Counted from the stretch's first letter, positions 26,004 to 35,232 are shown. The stretch: DNA of 64,000 nucleotides from CAJOIG01 sp051867595 (GCA_051867595.1 JBJDYS010000003.1:1-64000); one strand, 5' to 3'. Program-made: numbers and translations. The notes: a model not told the origin generated them from the letters alone.

Positions 26004-26034
26004 GAATAATTTGTTACGATTAAAGGCGGGAGTA

Positions 26035-26063
26035 TTGACATATTATAAAAGGTGTGGTAAATT
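26035..26063 (+). promoter_or_regulatory. Heat-shock operon promoter
   Basis: TTGACA (26035-26040), 17 bases, TAAATT (26058-26063). The -10 box overlaps the first bases of the CIRCE element. Confidence 0.88.
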
Positions 26064-26088
26064 AGCACTCGAAGGATAAGAGTGCTAG
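26062..26088 (+). promoter_or_regulatory. CIRCE operator (HrcA binding site)
   Basis: TTAGCACTC, nine bases, GAGTGCTAG. This matches the CIRCE consensus TTAGCACTC-N9-GAGTGCTAA except for the last base. HrcA bound here represses hrcA-grpE-dnaK-dnaJ until heat shock. Confidence 0.96.
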
Positions 26089-26123
26089 CAAACCGCACTC
26101 GGTATTGCCAAAGAGGTCGGACG

Positions 26124-27203
26124 ATGGAAATCAGTGAGCGAAAGAAAAAAATACTGACGGCCATTGTGGAGAACTATATCGCCACGGCGGAGCCGGTCGG
26201 CTCCAAAGCGCTGGCGGAGGTGATCGGCTGTTCATCGGCCACCATCCGCAACGAGATGGCGGAGCTGACCTCCATGGGTTATCTGGAGCAGCCTCACACC
26301 AGCGCGGGCCGCGTCCCGTCCCCGGCGGGCTACCGGCTGTACGTCAACGAGCTGATGGAACGCCAGAAGCTCTCGGAGGCAGAGACCGCCGCGATCAACG
26401 ACAAGCTCGCGATGAAGCAGAAGCAGATCGACGAGCTGATGAACGAGGTCGGTCAGCTGACAAGCTCCATGACCCGCTATCCCGCGTACGCGCTCGCGAT
26501 GCGCGCACCGGCCGCCGTGAAGCGGTTTGACTTCATCTATGTGGACGCGAACACGTTCATCGTCGTGGCGCTTCTGACCGATAACACGGTGAAAAACAAG
26601 CTGGTGCATCTGCCGTTCACGGTGAGTCAGGAACAGATCCAGACCCTGTCGAGCCTCTTCAACGCGCACTTCACCGGCGTGACCGACGCGGAGATCAGCC
26701 CGACGCTGATCCAGTCCACGGAGCGCGCCGCAGGCGACACCTACGGCCTGGTGGCGGTGGTGGCTGCGTTTGTGATGGAGGTGCTCGCGCAGGCGCAGTC
26801 GGCTTCGATGCGCGTGGCGGGTGCGTCCCACCTGCTGAACCAGCCCGAGTTCCGCGATCCGGACAAGGCGCACGACCTCATGAATTTCATCGCGAGCGGC
26901 GACCGGCTGCTCTCGGATATCCCTAATATGGGCGCGGAGCAGGACGGCCTGCGCGTGACCATCGGCCCGGAGAACCTCGCGGAGGAGCTGAAGGATTCCA
27001 GCGTGGTCATGGCGTCCTATGACGCCGGCGGCGGTATGCGCGGCTACATCGGCGTCGTCGGCCCAACGCGCATGGACTATTCCGGCGTCGCGGCGAAGCT
27101 GAGCTACATTGCCGCGGGACTGAGCCGTCTGCTGGCCGGGACGGACGCCCCCGAGGGCCTTAACAACAAACTGGTTTTGAAGGAATCGAACGATCATGAG
27201 TAA
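26124..27203 (+). CDS. hrcA: Heat-inducible transcription repressor HrcA
   Basis: 359 residues. It has an N-terminal winged helix with Lys-Lys-Ile-Leu, Glu-Pro-Val-Gly-Ser-Lys and Ser-Ser-Ala-Thr-Ile-Arg-Asn-Glu-Met-Ala, then Ser-Ala-Gly-Arg-Val-Pro-Ser, and a GAF-like C-terminal domain ending Gly-Val-Val-Gly-Pro-Thr-Arg-Met-Asp-Tyr. It represses its own operon through the CIRCE site 36 bases upstream. The ATG at 26124 follows AGAGGT; an upstream in-frame alternative would start inside the CIRCE region and is rejected. Confidence 0.97.
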   Translation: MEISERKKKILTAIVENYIATAEPVGSKALAEVIGCSSATIRNEMAELTSMGYLEQPHTSAGRVPSPAGYRLYVNELMERQKLSEAETAAINDKLAMKQKQIDELMNEVGQLTSSMTRYPAYALAMRAPAAVKRFDFIYVDANTFIVVALLTDNTVKNKLVHLPFTVSQEQIQTLSSLFNAHFTGVTDAEISPTLIQSTERAAGDTYGLVAVVAAFVMEVLAQAQSASMRVAGASHLLNQPEFRDPDKAHDLMNFIASGDRLLSDIPNMGAEQDGLRVTIGPENLAEELKDSSVVMASYDAGGGMRGYIGVVGPTRMDYSGVAAKLSYIAAGLSRLLAGTDAPEGLNNKLVLKESNDHE

Positions 27204-27732
27204 GAAGAACGAGAATATGCCGGAGAACGAGCCGGTGGAAGAGGCTGCCGCCGCCGAGGAGGCAGCGGAAGCGGTCGAGGAGAAGCCCGCGGAGAAAACC
27301 GAGACGGAGCTTCTGCAGGAACAGCTCAAGGATGCCAATGACAAATACCTGCGTATGCTGGCGGAGTACGACAACTACCGCCGCCGCAGTCAGAAGGAAC
27401 GGGAGAGCATTTACGCCGACGTCCGTGCGGACACCGTGAAGAAGCTCCTGCCCGTATACGACAACCTGCTTCGCGCCGTGGCCGGAGAGACGAACGAGGA
27501 CGCCCGCAAGGGCATGGAGGCCATTCGGGCCCAGTTCGAGACCATCCTCACCTCGCTCGGCGTCACGGCGATCGACGCGGTGGGCAAGAAATTTGACCCC
27601 GCGCTCCACGAGGCGCTGCTGCACATCGACGACGAGAAGTACGGCGAGGGCGAGATCGTCCTGGAGCTTGAAAAGGGCTTCAAGCTGGGCGATAAGGTCA
27701 TCCGCTTCTCAAAGGTTCAAGTGGCCAACTAA
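27196..27732 (+). CDS. grpE: Nucleotide exchange factor GrpE
   Basis: 178 residues. The first 35 are Glu/Ala-rich and disordered, followed by the long dimerising helix (about 36-90, with Tyr-Asp-Asn-Tyr-Arg-Arg-Arg) and the C-terminal beta wing (about 120-178, ending Val-Ile-Arg-Phe-Ser-Lys-Val-Gln-Val). It releases ADP from DnaK. The start codon overlaps the end of hrcA by 8 bases (ATGAGTAA). Confidence 0.96.
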   Translation: MSKKNENMPENEPVEEAAAAEEAAEAVEEKPAEKTETELLQEQLKDANDKYLRMLAEYDNYRRRSQKERESIYADVRADTVKKLLPVYDNLLRAVAGETNEDARKGMEAIRAQFETILTSLGVTAIDAVGKKFDPALHEALLHIDDEKYGEGEIVLELEKGFKLGDKVIRFSKVQVAN

Positions 27733-27779
27733 TTTTATTTCACATATAAATCTCATTCAAAATACAGGAGGAAACAATC

Positions 27780-29624
27780 ATGGGTAAGATTATCGGTATT
27801 GATCTTGGTACTACCAATAGCTGCGTCGCCGTTATGGAAGGCGGCGAGGCTGCCGTCATCGCGAACGCCGAGGGCGCTCGCACCACTCCGTCCGTCGTCG
27901 CGTTTTCCAAGGACGGCGAGCGCATGGTCGGTCAGGTCGCAAAGCGTCAGGCCGTCACGAACCCCGACCGCACCATCTCTTCCATCAAGCGCGAGATGGG
28001 CTCGAACTACCGCGTCACCGTGGACGGCAAGAGCTACTCCCCGCAGGAGATCTCCGCGATGGTTCTGGCGAAGCTGAAGAAGGACGCCGAGGCCTATCTC
28101 GGCACGACCGTGACCGAGGCGGTCATCACCGTCCCTGCGTACTTCACGGACTCCCAGCGTCAGGCCACCAAGGACGCCGGCAAGATCGCCGGTCTCGAGG
28201 TCAAGCGCATCATCAACGAGCCGACCGCGGCCGCGCTCGCGTACGGTCTTGACAAGGAGAACGACCAGAAGATCATGGTCTATGACCTGGGCGGCGGCAC
28301 GTTCGACGTCTCCGTGCTGGAGATCGGCGACGGCGTCATCGAGGTTCTGGCCACCGCAGGCAACAACCGTCTCGGCGGCGACGACTTCGACGAGTGCATC
28401 ACCAAGTGGCTTGTCGAGGGCTTCAAGAAGGAGACCGGCGTTGACCTGTCCGGCGACAAGGTCGCCATGCAGCGCCTGCGCGAGGCCGCTGAGAAGGCCA
28501 AGTGCGACCTCTCCGGCATGACCACAACGCAGATCAACCTCCCCTATATCACCGCGGACGCCACCGGCCCGAAGCATCTTGACATGACCCTGACCCGCGC
28601 AAAGTTCAACGAACTGACCGCGCACCTCGTGGATGCCACCGTCGGCCCCGTGCAGCAGGCGCTGAGCGACGCCGGTCTGTCCGCCGGACAACTCTCCAAG
28701 GTTCTGCTCGTGGGCGGCTCCACCCGTATCCCCGCCGTGCAGGATAAGGTCAAGGCCCTGACCGGCAAGGATCCCTTCAAGGGCATCAACCCCGACGAGT
28801 GCGTCGCGGTCGGCGCAGCCATTCAGGGCGGCGTGCTCGGCGGCGATGTGGAGGGCATCCTGCTCCTTGACGTCACGCCCCTGTCCCTCGGCATCGAGAC
28901 CCTGGGCGGCGTCTGCACGAAGCTCATCGAGCGCAACACCACCATCCCCACCCGCAAGAGCCAGATCTTCTCCACCGCAGCCGACAACCAGACCAGCGTG
29001 GAGGTCAACGTCCTGCAGGGCGAGCGCGAGATGGCCGCCTACAACAAGAGCCTCGGCCGCTTCCATCTCGACGGCATCGCTCCGGCCCGCCGCGGCGTGC
29101 CTCAGATCGAGGTCACCTTCGACATCGACGCGAACGGCATCGTGAACGTCTCCGCGAAGGATCTCGGCACCGGCAAGGAGCAGCACATCACCATCACCGC
29201 CTCCACGAACCTCTCCAAGGACGAGATCGACAAGGCCGTCAAGGAAGCCGAGCAGTATGCCGCCGAGGACGCCAAGCGCAAGGAGGAGATCGACACCCGC
29301 AACGCCGGCGATCAGATGGCCTATCAGACCGAGAAGACCCTTGAGGAGATGGGCGACAAGCTCGATCCCGCCGACAAGAGCGAGGTCGAGGCGAAGCTCG
29401 CCGACCTCAAGACCGCGCTGTCCGGCTCCGACACCGGCCTCATCAAGACCGCGACCGAGCAGCTCACGCAGGTCTTTTACAAGGTCTCCGAGAAGCTGTA
29501 TCAGCAGGCCGCGCCTCAGGGCGATCCCAACGGCGCCGGCTTCAACCCCGGTGCGGATCAGGGCCCGGCCGATAACGGCCAGACCTATTACGACGCGGAT
29601 TACACCGAGGTCGATCCCCAGTAA
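27780..29624 (+). CDS. dnaK: Chaperone DnaK (Hsp70)
   Basis: 614 residues. It starts Met-Gly-Lys-Ile-Ile-Gly-Ile-Asp-Leu-Gly-Thr-Thr-Asn-Ser. The phosphate loops include Val-Tyr-Asp-Leu-Gly-Gly-Gly-Thr-Phe-Asp, the linker is Leu-Leu-Asp-Val-Thr-Pro-Leu-Ser-Leu-Gly, and the substrate-binding domain and lid follow. A deletion near residue 80 relative to Gram-negative Hsp70 is typical of Gram-positive DnaK. The tail is Gly/Asn/Asp-rich and ends acidic. AGGAGG lies 8 bases before the ATG. Confidence 0.98.
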   Translation: MGKIIGIDLGTTNSCVAVMEGGEAAVIANAEGARTTPSVVAFSKDGERMVGQVAKRQAVTNPDRTISSIKREMGSNYRVTVDGKSYSPQEISAMVLAKLKKDAEAYLGTTVTEAVITVPAYFTDSQRQATKDAGKIAGLEVKRIINEPTAAALAYGLDKENDQKIMVYDLGGGTFDVSVLEIGDGVIEVLATAGNNRLGGDDFDECITKWLVEGFKKETGVDLSGDKVAMQRLREAAEKAKCDLSGMTTTQINLPYITADATGPKHLDMTLTRAKFNELTAHLVDATVGPVQQALSDAGLSAGQLSKVLLVGGSTRIPAVQDKVKALTGKDPFKGINPDECVAVGAAIQGGVLGGDVEGILLLDVTPLSLGIETLGGVCTKLIERNTTIPTRKSQIFSTAADNQTSVEVNVLQGEREMAAYNKSLGRFHLDGIAPARRGVPQIEVTFDIDANGIVNVSAKDLGTGKEQHITITASTNLSKDEIDKAVKEAEQYAAEDAKRKEEIDTRNAGDQMAYQTEKTLEEMGDKLDPADKSEVEAKLADLKTALSGSDTGLIKTATEQLTQVFYKVSEKLYQQAAPQGDPNGAGFNPGADQGPADNGQTYYDADYTEVDPQ

Positions 29625-29663
29625 TTTTCCGATTCAACAAGTGATGCAAAGCATAAAACGGCG

Positions 29664-29683
29664 GGCGGGACGCAAGTCCCGCC
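29664..29683 (+). promoter_or_regulatory. dnaK-dnaJ intergenic hairpin
   Basis: An 8-bp GC stem, GGCGGGAC/GTCCCGCC, with a GCAA loop and no T-run. It may be an RNA-stability or partial-attenuation element that sets the DnaK to DnaJ ratio. Confidence 0.55.
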
Positions 29684-29713
29684 GCGCTGTGTATATAAAA
29701 GTTGGTGAGTAAT

Positions 29714-30865
29714 ATGGCAGATAAACGGGACTATTATGAGGTTCTGGGGCTCCAGAAGGGTGCTTCGGACGACGAGATCAAAAAAGCCTACCGCCGTATC
29801 GCCAAGAGCTGCCATCCGGATCTGCACCCGGACGACAAGGAGGCGGAGGCCCGCTTCAAAGAGGCCAACGAGGCCTATGCCATCCTGTCCGACCCGGAAA
29901 AGAAGGCCAAATACGACCAGTTCGGCTTCGCGGGCGTCGATCCCAACTACGGCGCCGGAGCCGGTGGCTTTACCGGCGATTTCGGCGATCTGGGCGACAT
30001 CTTCGGCGACATCTTCGGCGGCTTCGGCTTCGGCGGATTTTCGGGCGGCGGCAGCAGCGCACGCAGCTCGGCCCGCTCCGGCCCGCAGCGCGGCGAGAGC
30101 CTGCGCGTGCGCCTGACGATCTCCTTTGAGGAAGCGGCTTTCGGCTGCCAGAAGGAGATCAACATCGCCCGCATCGACCAGTGCCCGGACTGCAAGGGCA
30201 CCGGCTGCGCCCCCGGCACGACGGCGGAGGTATGCCCAGACTGCAAGGGCACCGGCACCGTCCGCACCCAGCAGCGCACGGCGTTCGGCGTTTTCCAGTC
30301 CACCGCGCCCTGCTCCCGCTGCGGCGGCGACGGCAAGGTCATCCATACCCCCTGCCCGAAATGCCGCGGCAACGGTTCCGTTCGCACGCAGAAGAAGCTG
30401 AGCGTGTCCATCCCCGCCGGTATCGACAACGGCGAGACCGTGTCCCTGCGCGGACAGGGCAACGCCGGCAAAAACGGCGGCCCGTCCGGTGATCTTCTCG
30501 TCACGGTGCAGGTGCAGCCAAGCCCGATCTTCCAGCGGGAGGGCAGCAACCTCTACATGAGCACGACCCTGAGCTTTGTGCAGGCAGCGCTGGGCGCGGA
30601 GATCCAGGTTCCCACGCTCGAAGGCGATGTGTCCCTCAACATCCCCGAGGGCACGCAGACCGGCTCGGTATTCCGGCTGCGCGGCAAGGGCGTGCAAAGT
30701 CTGCGCGGCGGCGGCCGCGGCGACCAGTATGTCACCGTGAATCTCGAGACGCCGAAAAACCTCAGCGCCCGGGAAAAGGAGCTTCTGCGCGAGCTGGCGG
30801 AATGTCGCGGTACGACCGTAAAAGACAAAAACGAGCGTCCTTTCGGCAAAAAGAAAAAGAAATAA
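29714..30865 (+). CDS. dnaJ: Co-chaperone DnaJ (Hsp40)
   Basis: 383 residues. J domain with His34-Pro35-Asp36, a Gly/Phe-rich linker (about 75-115), four zinc-binding Cys-x2-Cys-x-Gly-x-Gly repeats (about 150-215) and two C-terminal substrate domains. It stimulates DnaK ATP hydrolysis and delivers clients. The ATG at 29714 gives the standard Met-Ala-Asp-Lys-Arg-Asp-Tyr-Tyr start; the longest frame adds four residues. Last gene of the CIRCE operon. Confidence 0.97.
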   Translation: MADKRDYYEVLGLQKGASDDEIKKAYRRIAKSCHPDLHPDDKEAEARFKEANEAYAILSDPEKKAKYDQFGFAGVDPNYGAGAGGFTGDFGDLGDIFGDIFGGFGFGGFSGGGSSARSSARSGPQRGESLRVRLTISFEEAAFGCQKEINIARIDQCPDCKGTGCAPGTTAEVCPDCKGTGTVRTQQRTAFGVFQSTAPCSRCGGDGKVIHTPCPKCRGNGSVRTQKKLSVSIPAGIDNGETVSLRGQGNAGKNGGPSGDLLVTVQVQPSPIFQREGSNLYMSTTLSFVQAALGAEIQVPTLEGDVSLNIPEGTQTGSVFRLRGKGVQSLRGGGRGDQYVTVNLETPKNLSAREKELLRELAECRGTTVKDKNERPFGKKKKK

Positions 30866-30871
30866 TCCCAC

Positions 30872-30899
30872 GCGGGGCCGTTGAAACGACCCCGCTTTT
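30872..30899 (+). terminator. Terminator of the dnaK operon
   Basis: GCGGGGCCGTT and AACGACCCCGC form a stem with one mismatch and a tight loop, followed by TTTT. The -35 box of the next promoter lies in the loop. Confidence 0.75.
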
Positions 30900-30909
30900 G
30901 CTATATAAT
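30881..30909 (+). promoter_or_regulatory. Promoter of the glycosyltransferase operon
   Basis: TTGAAA (30881-30886), 17 bases, TATAAT (30904-30909). The promoter is nested in the dnaJ terminator hairpin. Confidence 0.75.
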
Positions 30910-30948
30910 ATAGAAGATTCTGCTTATACAGCCGGGAGGCTTGTCCAT

Positions 30949-32781
30949 ATGCTGTCCAATCTCACGATCATCCTGCCGCTGGCGACGGCGTTGTTCGCGC
31001 TGTTCTGGTTCTGCCACTGGGTCGGCGTCCATCGCCGGGCCCTGCCGTCCGGCGCGCCGGAGCCGCACGGCAGCCTTACAAAAAACGATGCGATCGCCCT
31101 TGGGATCATCACGCTCGTGTATGCCGTCGTGGCCTTCACGGGCCTCGGCACCACCAAAACCCCGCAGAGCTTTCTGCATTTCGAGGCTGGAAACTACTAC
31201 GCCCTCATCGACCTGCAGGAGGAACGCGAGATCACGGCGCTGCGGTATTATACCGGCCTCGGCACGGCAGACTATACGCTGGAGGTATCGACGGACGGCG
31301 AAAACTGGGTCGGACAGTATACAGCGGACGGCGAGTCCGGCATGACCCAGAATTATAACGAGCTCTTCCGCTGGTGCGACGCGGAGCTGAACGAGGATAA
31401 CGGCCCTATCCGCTATATACGCATTATCTCCGGCGCGGAACAGGAGCTGGGCGAGATCGTGCTGTACGGTGCGGACGGCCAGCGTCTGACGACGGACGAA
31501 TTCACCCTCGCGGCGGGGTGCGAGATGCTCGCCGACGAGCAGGATACCGCCGCCGATCGAACCACCTATCGGAACGGCACCTATTTCGACGAGATCTACT
31601 TCCCGCGCACCGCGCTCGAGATGATCCGCGAGCAGTGGCCCTACGAGATCACCCATCCTCCGCTCGGCAAGGCCATCATCAGCCTCGGCATCCGGCTGTT
31701 CGGCATGAACCCGTTCGGCTGGCGATTCATGGGCGTGCTGTTCGGCATCCTGATGCTGCCGGTTCTGTATATCCTTCTCAAGCGCATGGGCGGCTATACC
31801 GGCGCCGCGGCCTGCGGCACGATCGTCTTTGCCTTTGACTTCATGCACTTTACCCAGACACGTCTGGCGACCATCGACACCTACGCGGTGTTCTTTATCC
31901 TGTGTATGTACCTGTTCATGTACCTGTGGCTGGAAGAGGGACAGGGAAAACGCAGCCTCCTGTGGCTGGGTCTGGCCGGTCTGAGCTTCGGACTGGGCGC
32001 CGCCAGCAAGTGGGTCTGCCTCTATGCGGGCGCAGGCCTTGCCGTGATCTGGGCGGTGGCATGGATCGTGAGCTTCCGGCAGGAGGGGCGTTCCATGTGG
32101 CGGCCGTTCTTAAAAAACGTCGCGTGGTGTCTGCTGTTTTTCGTAGCCATCCCGGTGGTGATATACGGCGTCAGCTACTGGTCGTATGCGCCCAGTCAGG
32201 GCGTGGACGGGCCTCTGCGCCTGTTCCAGCCGGAGTACTGGAAGATCGTGCTCGATAACCAGAGCTATATGTTCAACTACCACTCCGGCCTCGTGGCGAC
32301 GCATCCATATTCTTCCAAATGGTATCAGTGGATTCTGGACATCCGCCCAATCCTCTATTATCTGGAGTATTTCGACGACGGCACGCGTTCGGCCTTTGCC
32401 GCGTTTTCCAACCCGCTTCTGTGCTGGGGCGGCCTGCTGGCCATGGGCGGCATGGTCTGGATCGCGATCCGTGACCGCGATGAGAAGGCACTGTTCATCG
32501 TCATCGGCTATCTGGCCAATCTCCTGCCGTGGGTGCTGGTCAGCCGCCTGACCTTCGCCTATCACTACTTCCCCTGCACGGTGTTCCTGGTTCTGGCGAT
32601 CGGCTATATTTTCGCCGACCTGCGCCGGCGGGATGTCCAATGGCCCCTGTATGCGGGGGGCTTCACCGCGCTGTGCGTGGGGCTGTTCATTCTGTTCTAT
32701 CCCGTGCTCTCCGGCGTGCGGATCAGCGGAGAGTATGCACAGCATTTCCTGAAATGGTTTGTTGACACATGGCCGTTCTGA
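30949..32781 (+). CDS. PMT-type (GT39) membrane glycosyltransferase with an F5/8C-like insert
   Basis: 610 residues, about 11 membrane helices. After two N-terminal helices (1-25 and 49-66), residues about 70-178 form a beta-rich discoidin (F5/8C)-like module with Glu-Val-Ser-Thr-Asp-Gly-Glu-Asn-Trp. Then come the catalytic-type Asp-Glu (Phe-Asp-Glu-Ile-Tyr-Phe, 213-218) and Thr-His-Pro-Pro-Leu-Gly-Lys (235-241) motifs of protein O-mannosyltransferases. It likely moves a sugar from a lipid carrier to an extracytoplasmic acceptor. GGGAGG precedes the ATG at 30949. Confidence 0.88.
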   Translation: MLSNLTIILPLATALFALFWFCHWVGVHRRALPSGAPEPHGSLTKNDAIALGIITLVYAVVAFTGLGTTKTPQSFLHFEAGNYYALIDLQEEREITALRYYTGLGTADYTLEVSTDGENWVGQYTADGESGMTQNYNELFRWCDAELNEDNGPIRYIRIISGAEQELGEIVLYGADGQRLTTDEFTLAAGCEMLADEQDTAADRTTYRNGTYFDEIYFPRTALEMIREQWPYEITHPPLGKAIISLGIRLFGMNPFGWRFMGVLFGILMLPVLYILLKRMGGYTGAAACGTIVFAFDFMHFTQTRLATIDTYAVFFILCMYLFMYLWLEEGQGKRSLLWLGLAGLSFGLGAASKWVCLYAGAGLAVIWAVAWIVSFRQEGRSMWRPFLKNVAWCLLFFVAIPVVIYGVSYWSYAPSQGVDGPLRLFQPEYWKIVLDNQSYMFNYHSGLVATHPYSSKWYQWILDIRPILYYLEYFDDGTRSAFAAFSNPLLCWGGLLAMGGMVWIAIRDRDEKALFIVIGYLANLLPWVLVSRLTFAYHYFPCTVFLVLAIGYIFADLRRRDVQWPLYAGGFTALCVGLFILFYPVLSGVRISGEYAQHFLKWFVDTWPF

Positions 32782-33593
32782 CAGATTATCATTTTCATAC
32801 GGAGATTTCGCGGGACTCCCGTGCGCCGTGGTATGACATGGTCATGGCGGAGTATAATGCCGGTGTGCGGTATCTCTGCGTCACCGACCACTGCGACACG
32901 GTGGACTGGCACACGATGGCGCTTTGGGAGCCGTGCCTCGACGTGGCGGCGCGGGAACGGGCGATGCTGGAGACCTATGCCGCGCGCCTGCCGCGCGACC
33001 TGCATATGCGGCTCGGCCTGGAGATGGCGGAGGTGCATCTGCACCCGGAGCTTCTGCCGCAGCTCACAAGCGCGGACTGGATCGACTTCATCCTCGGCTC
33101 GTACCACATCACGAGGCAGTACGGCGACTTCCATGCCCTGGACTACCACGACCCGGCCTTCCGGGCCGAGCTGTGGGATATCTACCTCGCCGACCTGCAA
33201 ACCGTGGCCGAGCTGAATTACTTCGACGTCATGGCCCATATCGGCTATTGGCGGCGATACGCCTGGCAGCAGGGCGTGGACGAGGCGCTCACGCTCCAAA
33301 AACACGGCGACCGGGTGGAGCATCTGCTCCAAACGCTCATCCAAAACGGCCGCGGCATCGAGATCAACTGCTCGGGCATCCGGGACGGCTGCGGCCCGTT
33401 TCCGTCGCAGGATATTCTGCGGCTGTATAAAGAGCTGGGCGGCGAGATCATCACCGTCGGCTCGGACGCCCATCGCCCGGAGGACGCCGCCAAATGCGTG
33501 GAGGCCGGGCAGGCCATTTTGCAGAATACAGGCTTCCGGTATGTCACGGTGTTTACAAAGCACCGCCCGGAGTTCCTCCCCCTCGAACGATAA
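32769..33593 (+). CDS. PHP-domain phosphatase (histidinol-phosphatase type)
   Basis: 274 residues. The metal motifs of the PHP superfamily are present: Asp-Tyr-His-Phe-His-Thr-Glu (6-12), Thr-Asp-His-Cys-Asp (near 40), Gly-Ser-Tyr-His and a C-terminal Gly-Ser-Asp-Ala-His. Length fits HisK-type histidinol phosphate phosphatase, but no his operon is nearby, so another phosphoester may be the substrate. It overlaps the glycosyltransferase end by 13 bases. Confidence 0.88.
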   Translation: MAVLTDYHFHTEISRDSRAPWYDMVMAEYNAGVRYLCVTDHCDTVDWHTMALWEPCLDVAARERAMLETYAARLPRDLHMRLGLEMAEVHLHPELLPQLTSADWIDFILGSYHITRQYGDFHALDYHDPAFRAELWDIYLADLQTVAELNYFDVMAHIGYWRRYAWQQGVDEALTLQKHGDRVEHLLQTLIQNGRGIEINCSGIRDGCGPFPSQDILRLYKELGGEIITVGSDAHRPEDAAKCVEAGQAILQNTGFRYVTVFTKHRPEFLPLER

Positions 33594-33618
33594 CGAACAG
33601 ATCAAAGGAGAAAACAAC

Positions 33619-34056
33619 ATGATTGCTATTGCATCGGATCACGGCGGCTTTGCCATGAAGCAGGAGATCATCAAGCATCTCAAAGAGAGCAGCGTTGCGT
33701 TTACCGACCTCGGCTGCTACTCGGAGGAGAGCGTGGATTACCCCGCCTACGCCGAGAAGGCCGCCCGCGGCGTGTCGGACGGCACCTATGAGCGCGCGAT
33801 CCTCGTCTGCGGCACCGGCATCGGTATGTCCATCGCGGCGAACAAGATCGACGGCGTCCGCGCGGCGCTGTGCGGCGACTGCTATTCCGCCGAGATGACC
33901 CGCCTGCATAACGACTCCAACGTCCTCTGCCTGGGCGGCCGTGTCATCGGCACGGAGCTTGCCAAGCGCATCGTGGACATCTGGCTGGAGACGCCGTTCT
34001 CCGCGGCGGAGCGCCATGCCAAGCGCATCGCTTCGGTCATGGCTCTGGAGAAATAA
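33619..34056 (+). CDS. rpiB: Ribose-5-phosphate isomerase B
   Basis: 145 residues of the RpiB/LacAB fold. It has Ala-Ser-Asp-His-Gly-Gly-Phe (5-11), Asp-Tyr-Pro-x-Tyr-Ala, Cys-Gly-Thr-Gly-Ile-Gly-Met-Ser and Arg-Ala-Ala-Leu-Cys. It interconverts ribose 5-phosphate and ribulose 5-phosphate. The ATG at 33619 follows AAAGGAG; the longer frame runs back into the PHP gene. Its stop overlaps the next ATG (TAATG). Confidence 0.96.
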   Translation: MIAIASDHGGFAMKQEIIKHLKESSVAFTDLGCYSEESVDYPAYAEKAARGVSDGTYERAILVCGTGIGMSIAANKIDGVRAALCGDCYSAEMTRLHNDSNVLCLGGRVIGTELAKRIVDIWLETPFSAAERHAKRIASVMALEK

Positions 34057-35219
34057 TGCCGTATCGACCGAAGGACATCTACCGGGGGCGGCGGAAATAC
34101 CGCGTACCCTTGATGATCGGGCTTTTCCTTCTGGCGCTGCTGGTCGTCGGCACGATCGTGATGTTTTATGTGCTGCAGCAGTTTCTGGTGTATGACCAGA
34201 CGGGCGTGAGCCTCCAGCTCCCGTTCATGGAAACGGAGGACACGGCCGGGGAGACGGAAACGGAGGTCGTACCGACCTTTGAGCCCGTGACGGTGCAGGT
34301 CATCTATGAGGAGCCGGACTTCTCGGATATGGATCTGGGCGGCTGGCAGTCGCTTACGGCGACAAAAGCGCGTTTCATCCCATACGCCGAGGCCGCGGAT
34401 GAGATGAAGCTGAACACCGCGCTGGCCAACATCTCCGCGGAGGAGTATACCGGCGTTGTGCTGGAGCTGAAGGATTCCTCCGGCCAGCTCGCCTGGGCCT
34501 CGACCTGCGACACCGCGATCAGCTACGGCACGGCGGGGGTCATGGATTATACCGAGACCGTGGCGGCGCTGCATGAACGGGGCTTCACGGCGGCGGCGCA
34601 GATCAGCTGCCTCACGGATGAGCTGCTCGCGACCCGAAACTGGCTCGTCACCCTGCAGACCGAAAACGGCGCCTACACGGATTCCGACGGCCGCTGCTGG
34701 CTCGACCCCTACAACCGCACGGTGCGCGATTACATCGCCGACCTGATGGCAGAGCTTTCGGCGATGGGCTTTGACGAGATCATTCTCGCCGATCTCTATC
34801 ACCCCGTCCGGAGCGGATGGGACGAGAGCGCGGACGGCGAGACGTCTGCCGACACGGGCTTTACCTATTCCGTCACGCTGCAGACCGAGCCGAACCCGGT
34901 CAACGCCGTGTGTCAGATGGCCCGGCGTCTGGTGGAGGGCATGGAGGACACGGACACGGCGGTCTCCGCCGTCATCGACGAGGCCTCCCTTGTAAACGGG
35001 GAGAGCGCCCGGACCGGGCAGGATATCACGCTGTTCTGGCGGATCTTTGCGCGGCTTTACTGCCCCTGTGACACATGGGATGCCGCGACCGACCTGGAGT
35101 ACGCCGCCGAGGTGCTGAACGGCGGCGAGGCGGCGGTGCGCTTTGTGCCGGTCTGCAATGCCTATGACGGCCCGGATGGGTTTGACAGCTTCGTGCTGGC
35201 AGCGCCGTCCGAAAGCTGA
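34056..35219 (+). CDS. Membrane-anchored glycoside-hydrolase-like protein (DUF4015-like)
   Basis: 387 residues. A basic cytoplasmic N-terminus and one membrane helix (about 18-44) place the rest outside. The large domain looks like a TIM barrel: Gly-Val-Val-Leu-Glu-Leu-Lys-Asp, Leu-Asp-Pro-Tyr-Asn-Arg-x-Val-Arg-Asp-Tyr-Ile and Gly-Phe-Asp-Glu-Ile. These recall putative glycoside hydrolases of the DUF4015 group. Overlap of one base with rpiB shows coupling. A role in wall or glycan turnover is inferred. Confidence 0.75.
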   Translation: MPYRPKDIYRGRRKYRVPLMIGLFLLALLVVGTIVMFYVLQQFLVYDQTGVSLQLPFMETEDTAGETETEVVPTFEPVTVQVIYEEPDFSDMDLGGWQSLTATKARFIPYAEAADEMKLNTALANISAEEYTGVVLELKDSSGQLAWASTCDTAISYGTAGVMDYTETVAALHERGFTAAAQISCLTDELLATRNWLVTLQTENGAYTDSDGRCWLDPYNRTVRDYIADLMAELSAMGFDEIILADLYHPVRSGWDESADGETSADTGFTYSVTLQTEPNPVNAVCQMARRLVEGMEDTDTAVSAVIDEASLVNGESARTGQDITLFWRIFARLYCPCDTWDAATDLEYAAEVLNGGEAAVRFVPVCNAYDGPDGFDSFVLAAPSES

Positions 35220-35232
35220 AAACCAAATAGCA

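Noticed and set aside
27753..29186. 477-codon open frame opposite dnaK
   Set aside because: Classic dnaK antisense open frame caused by codon bias. The sense strand is certain.
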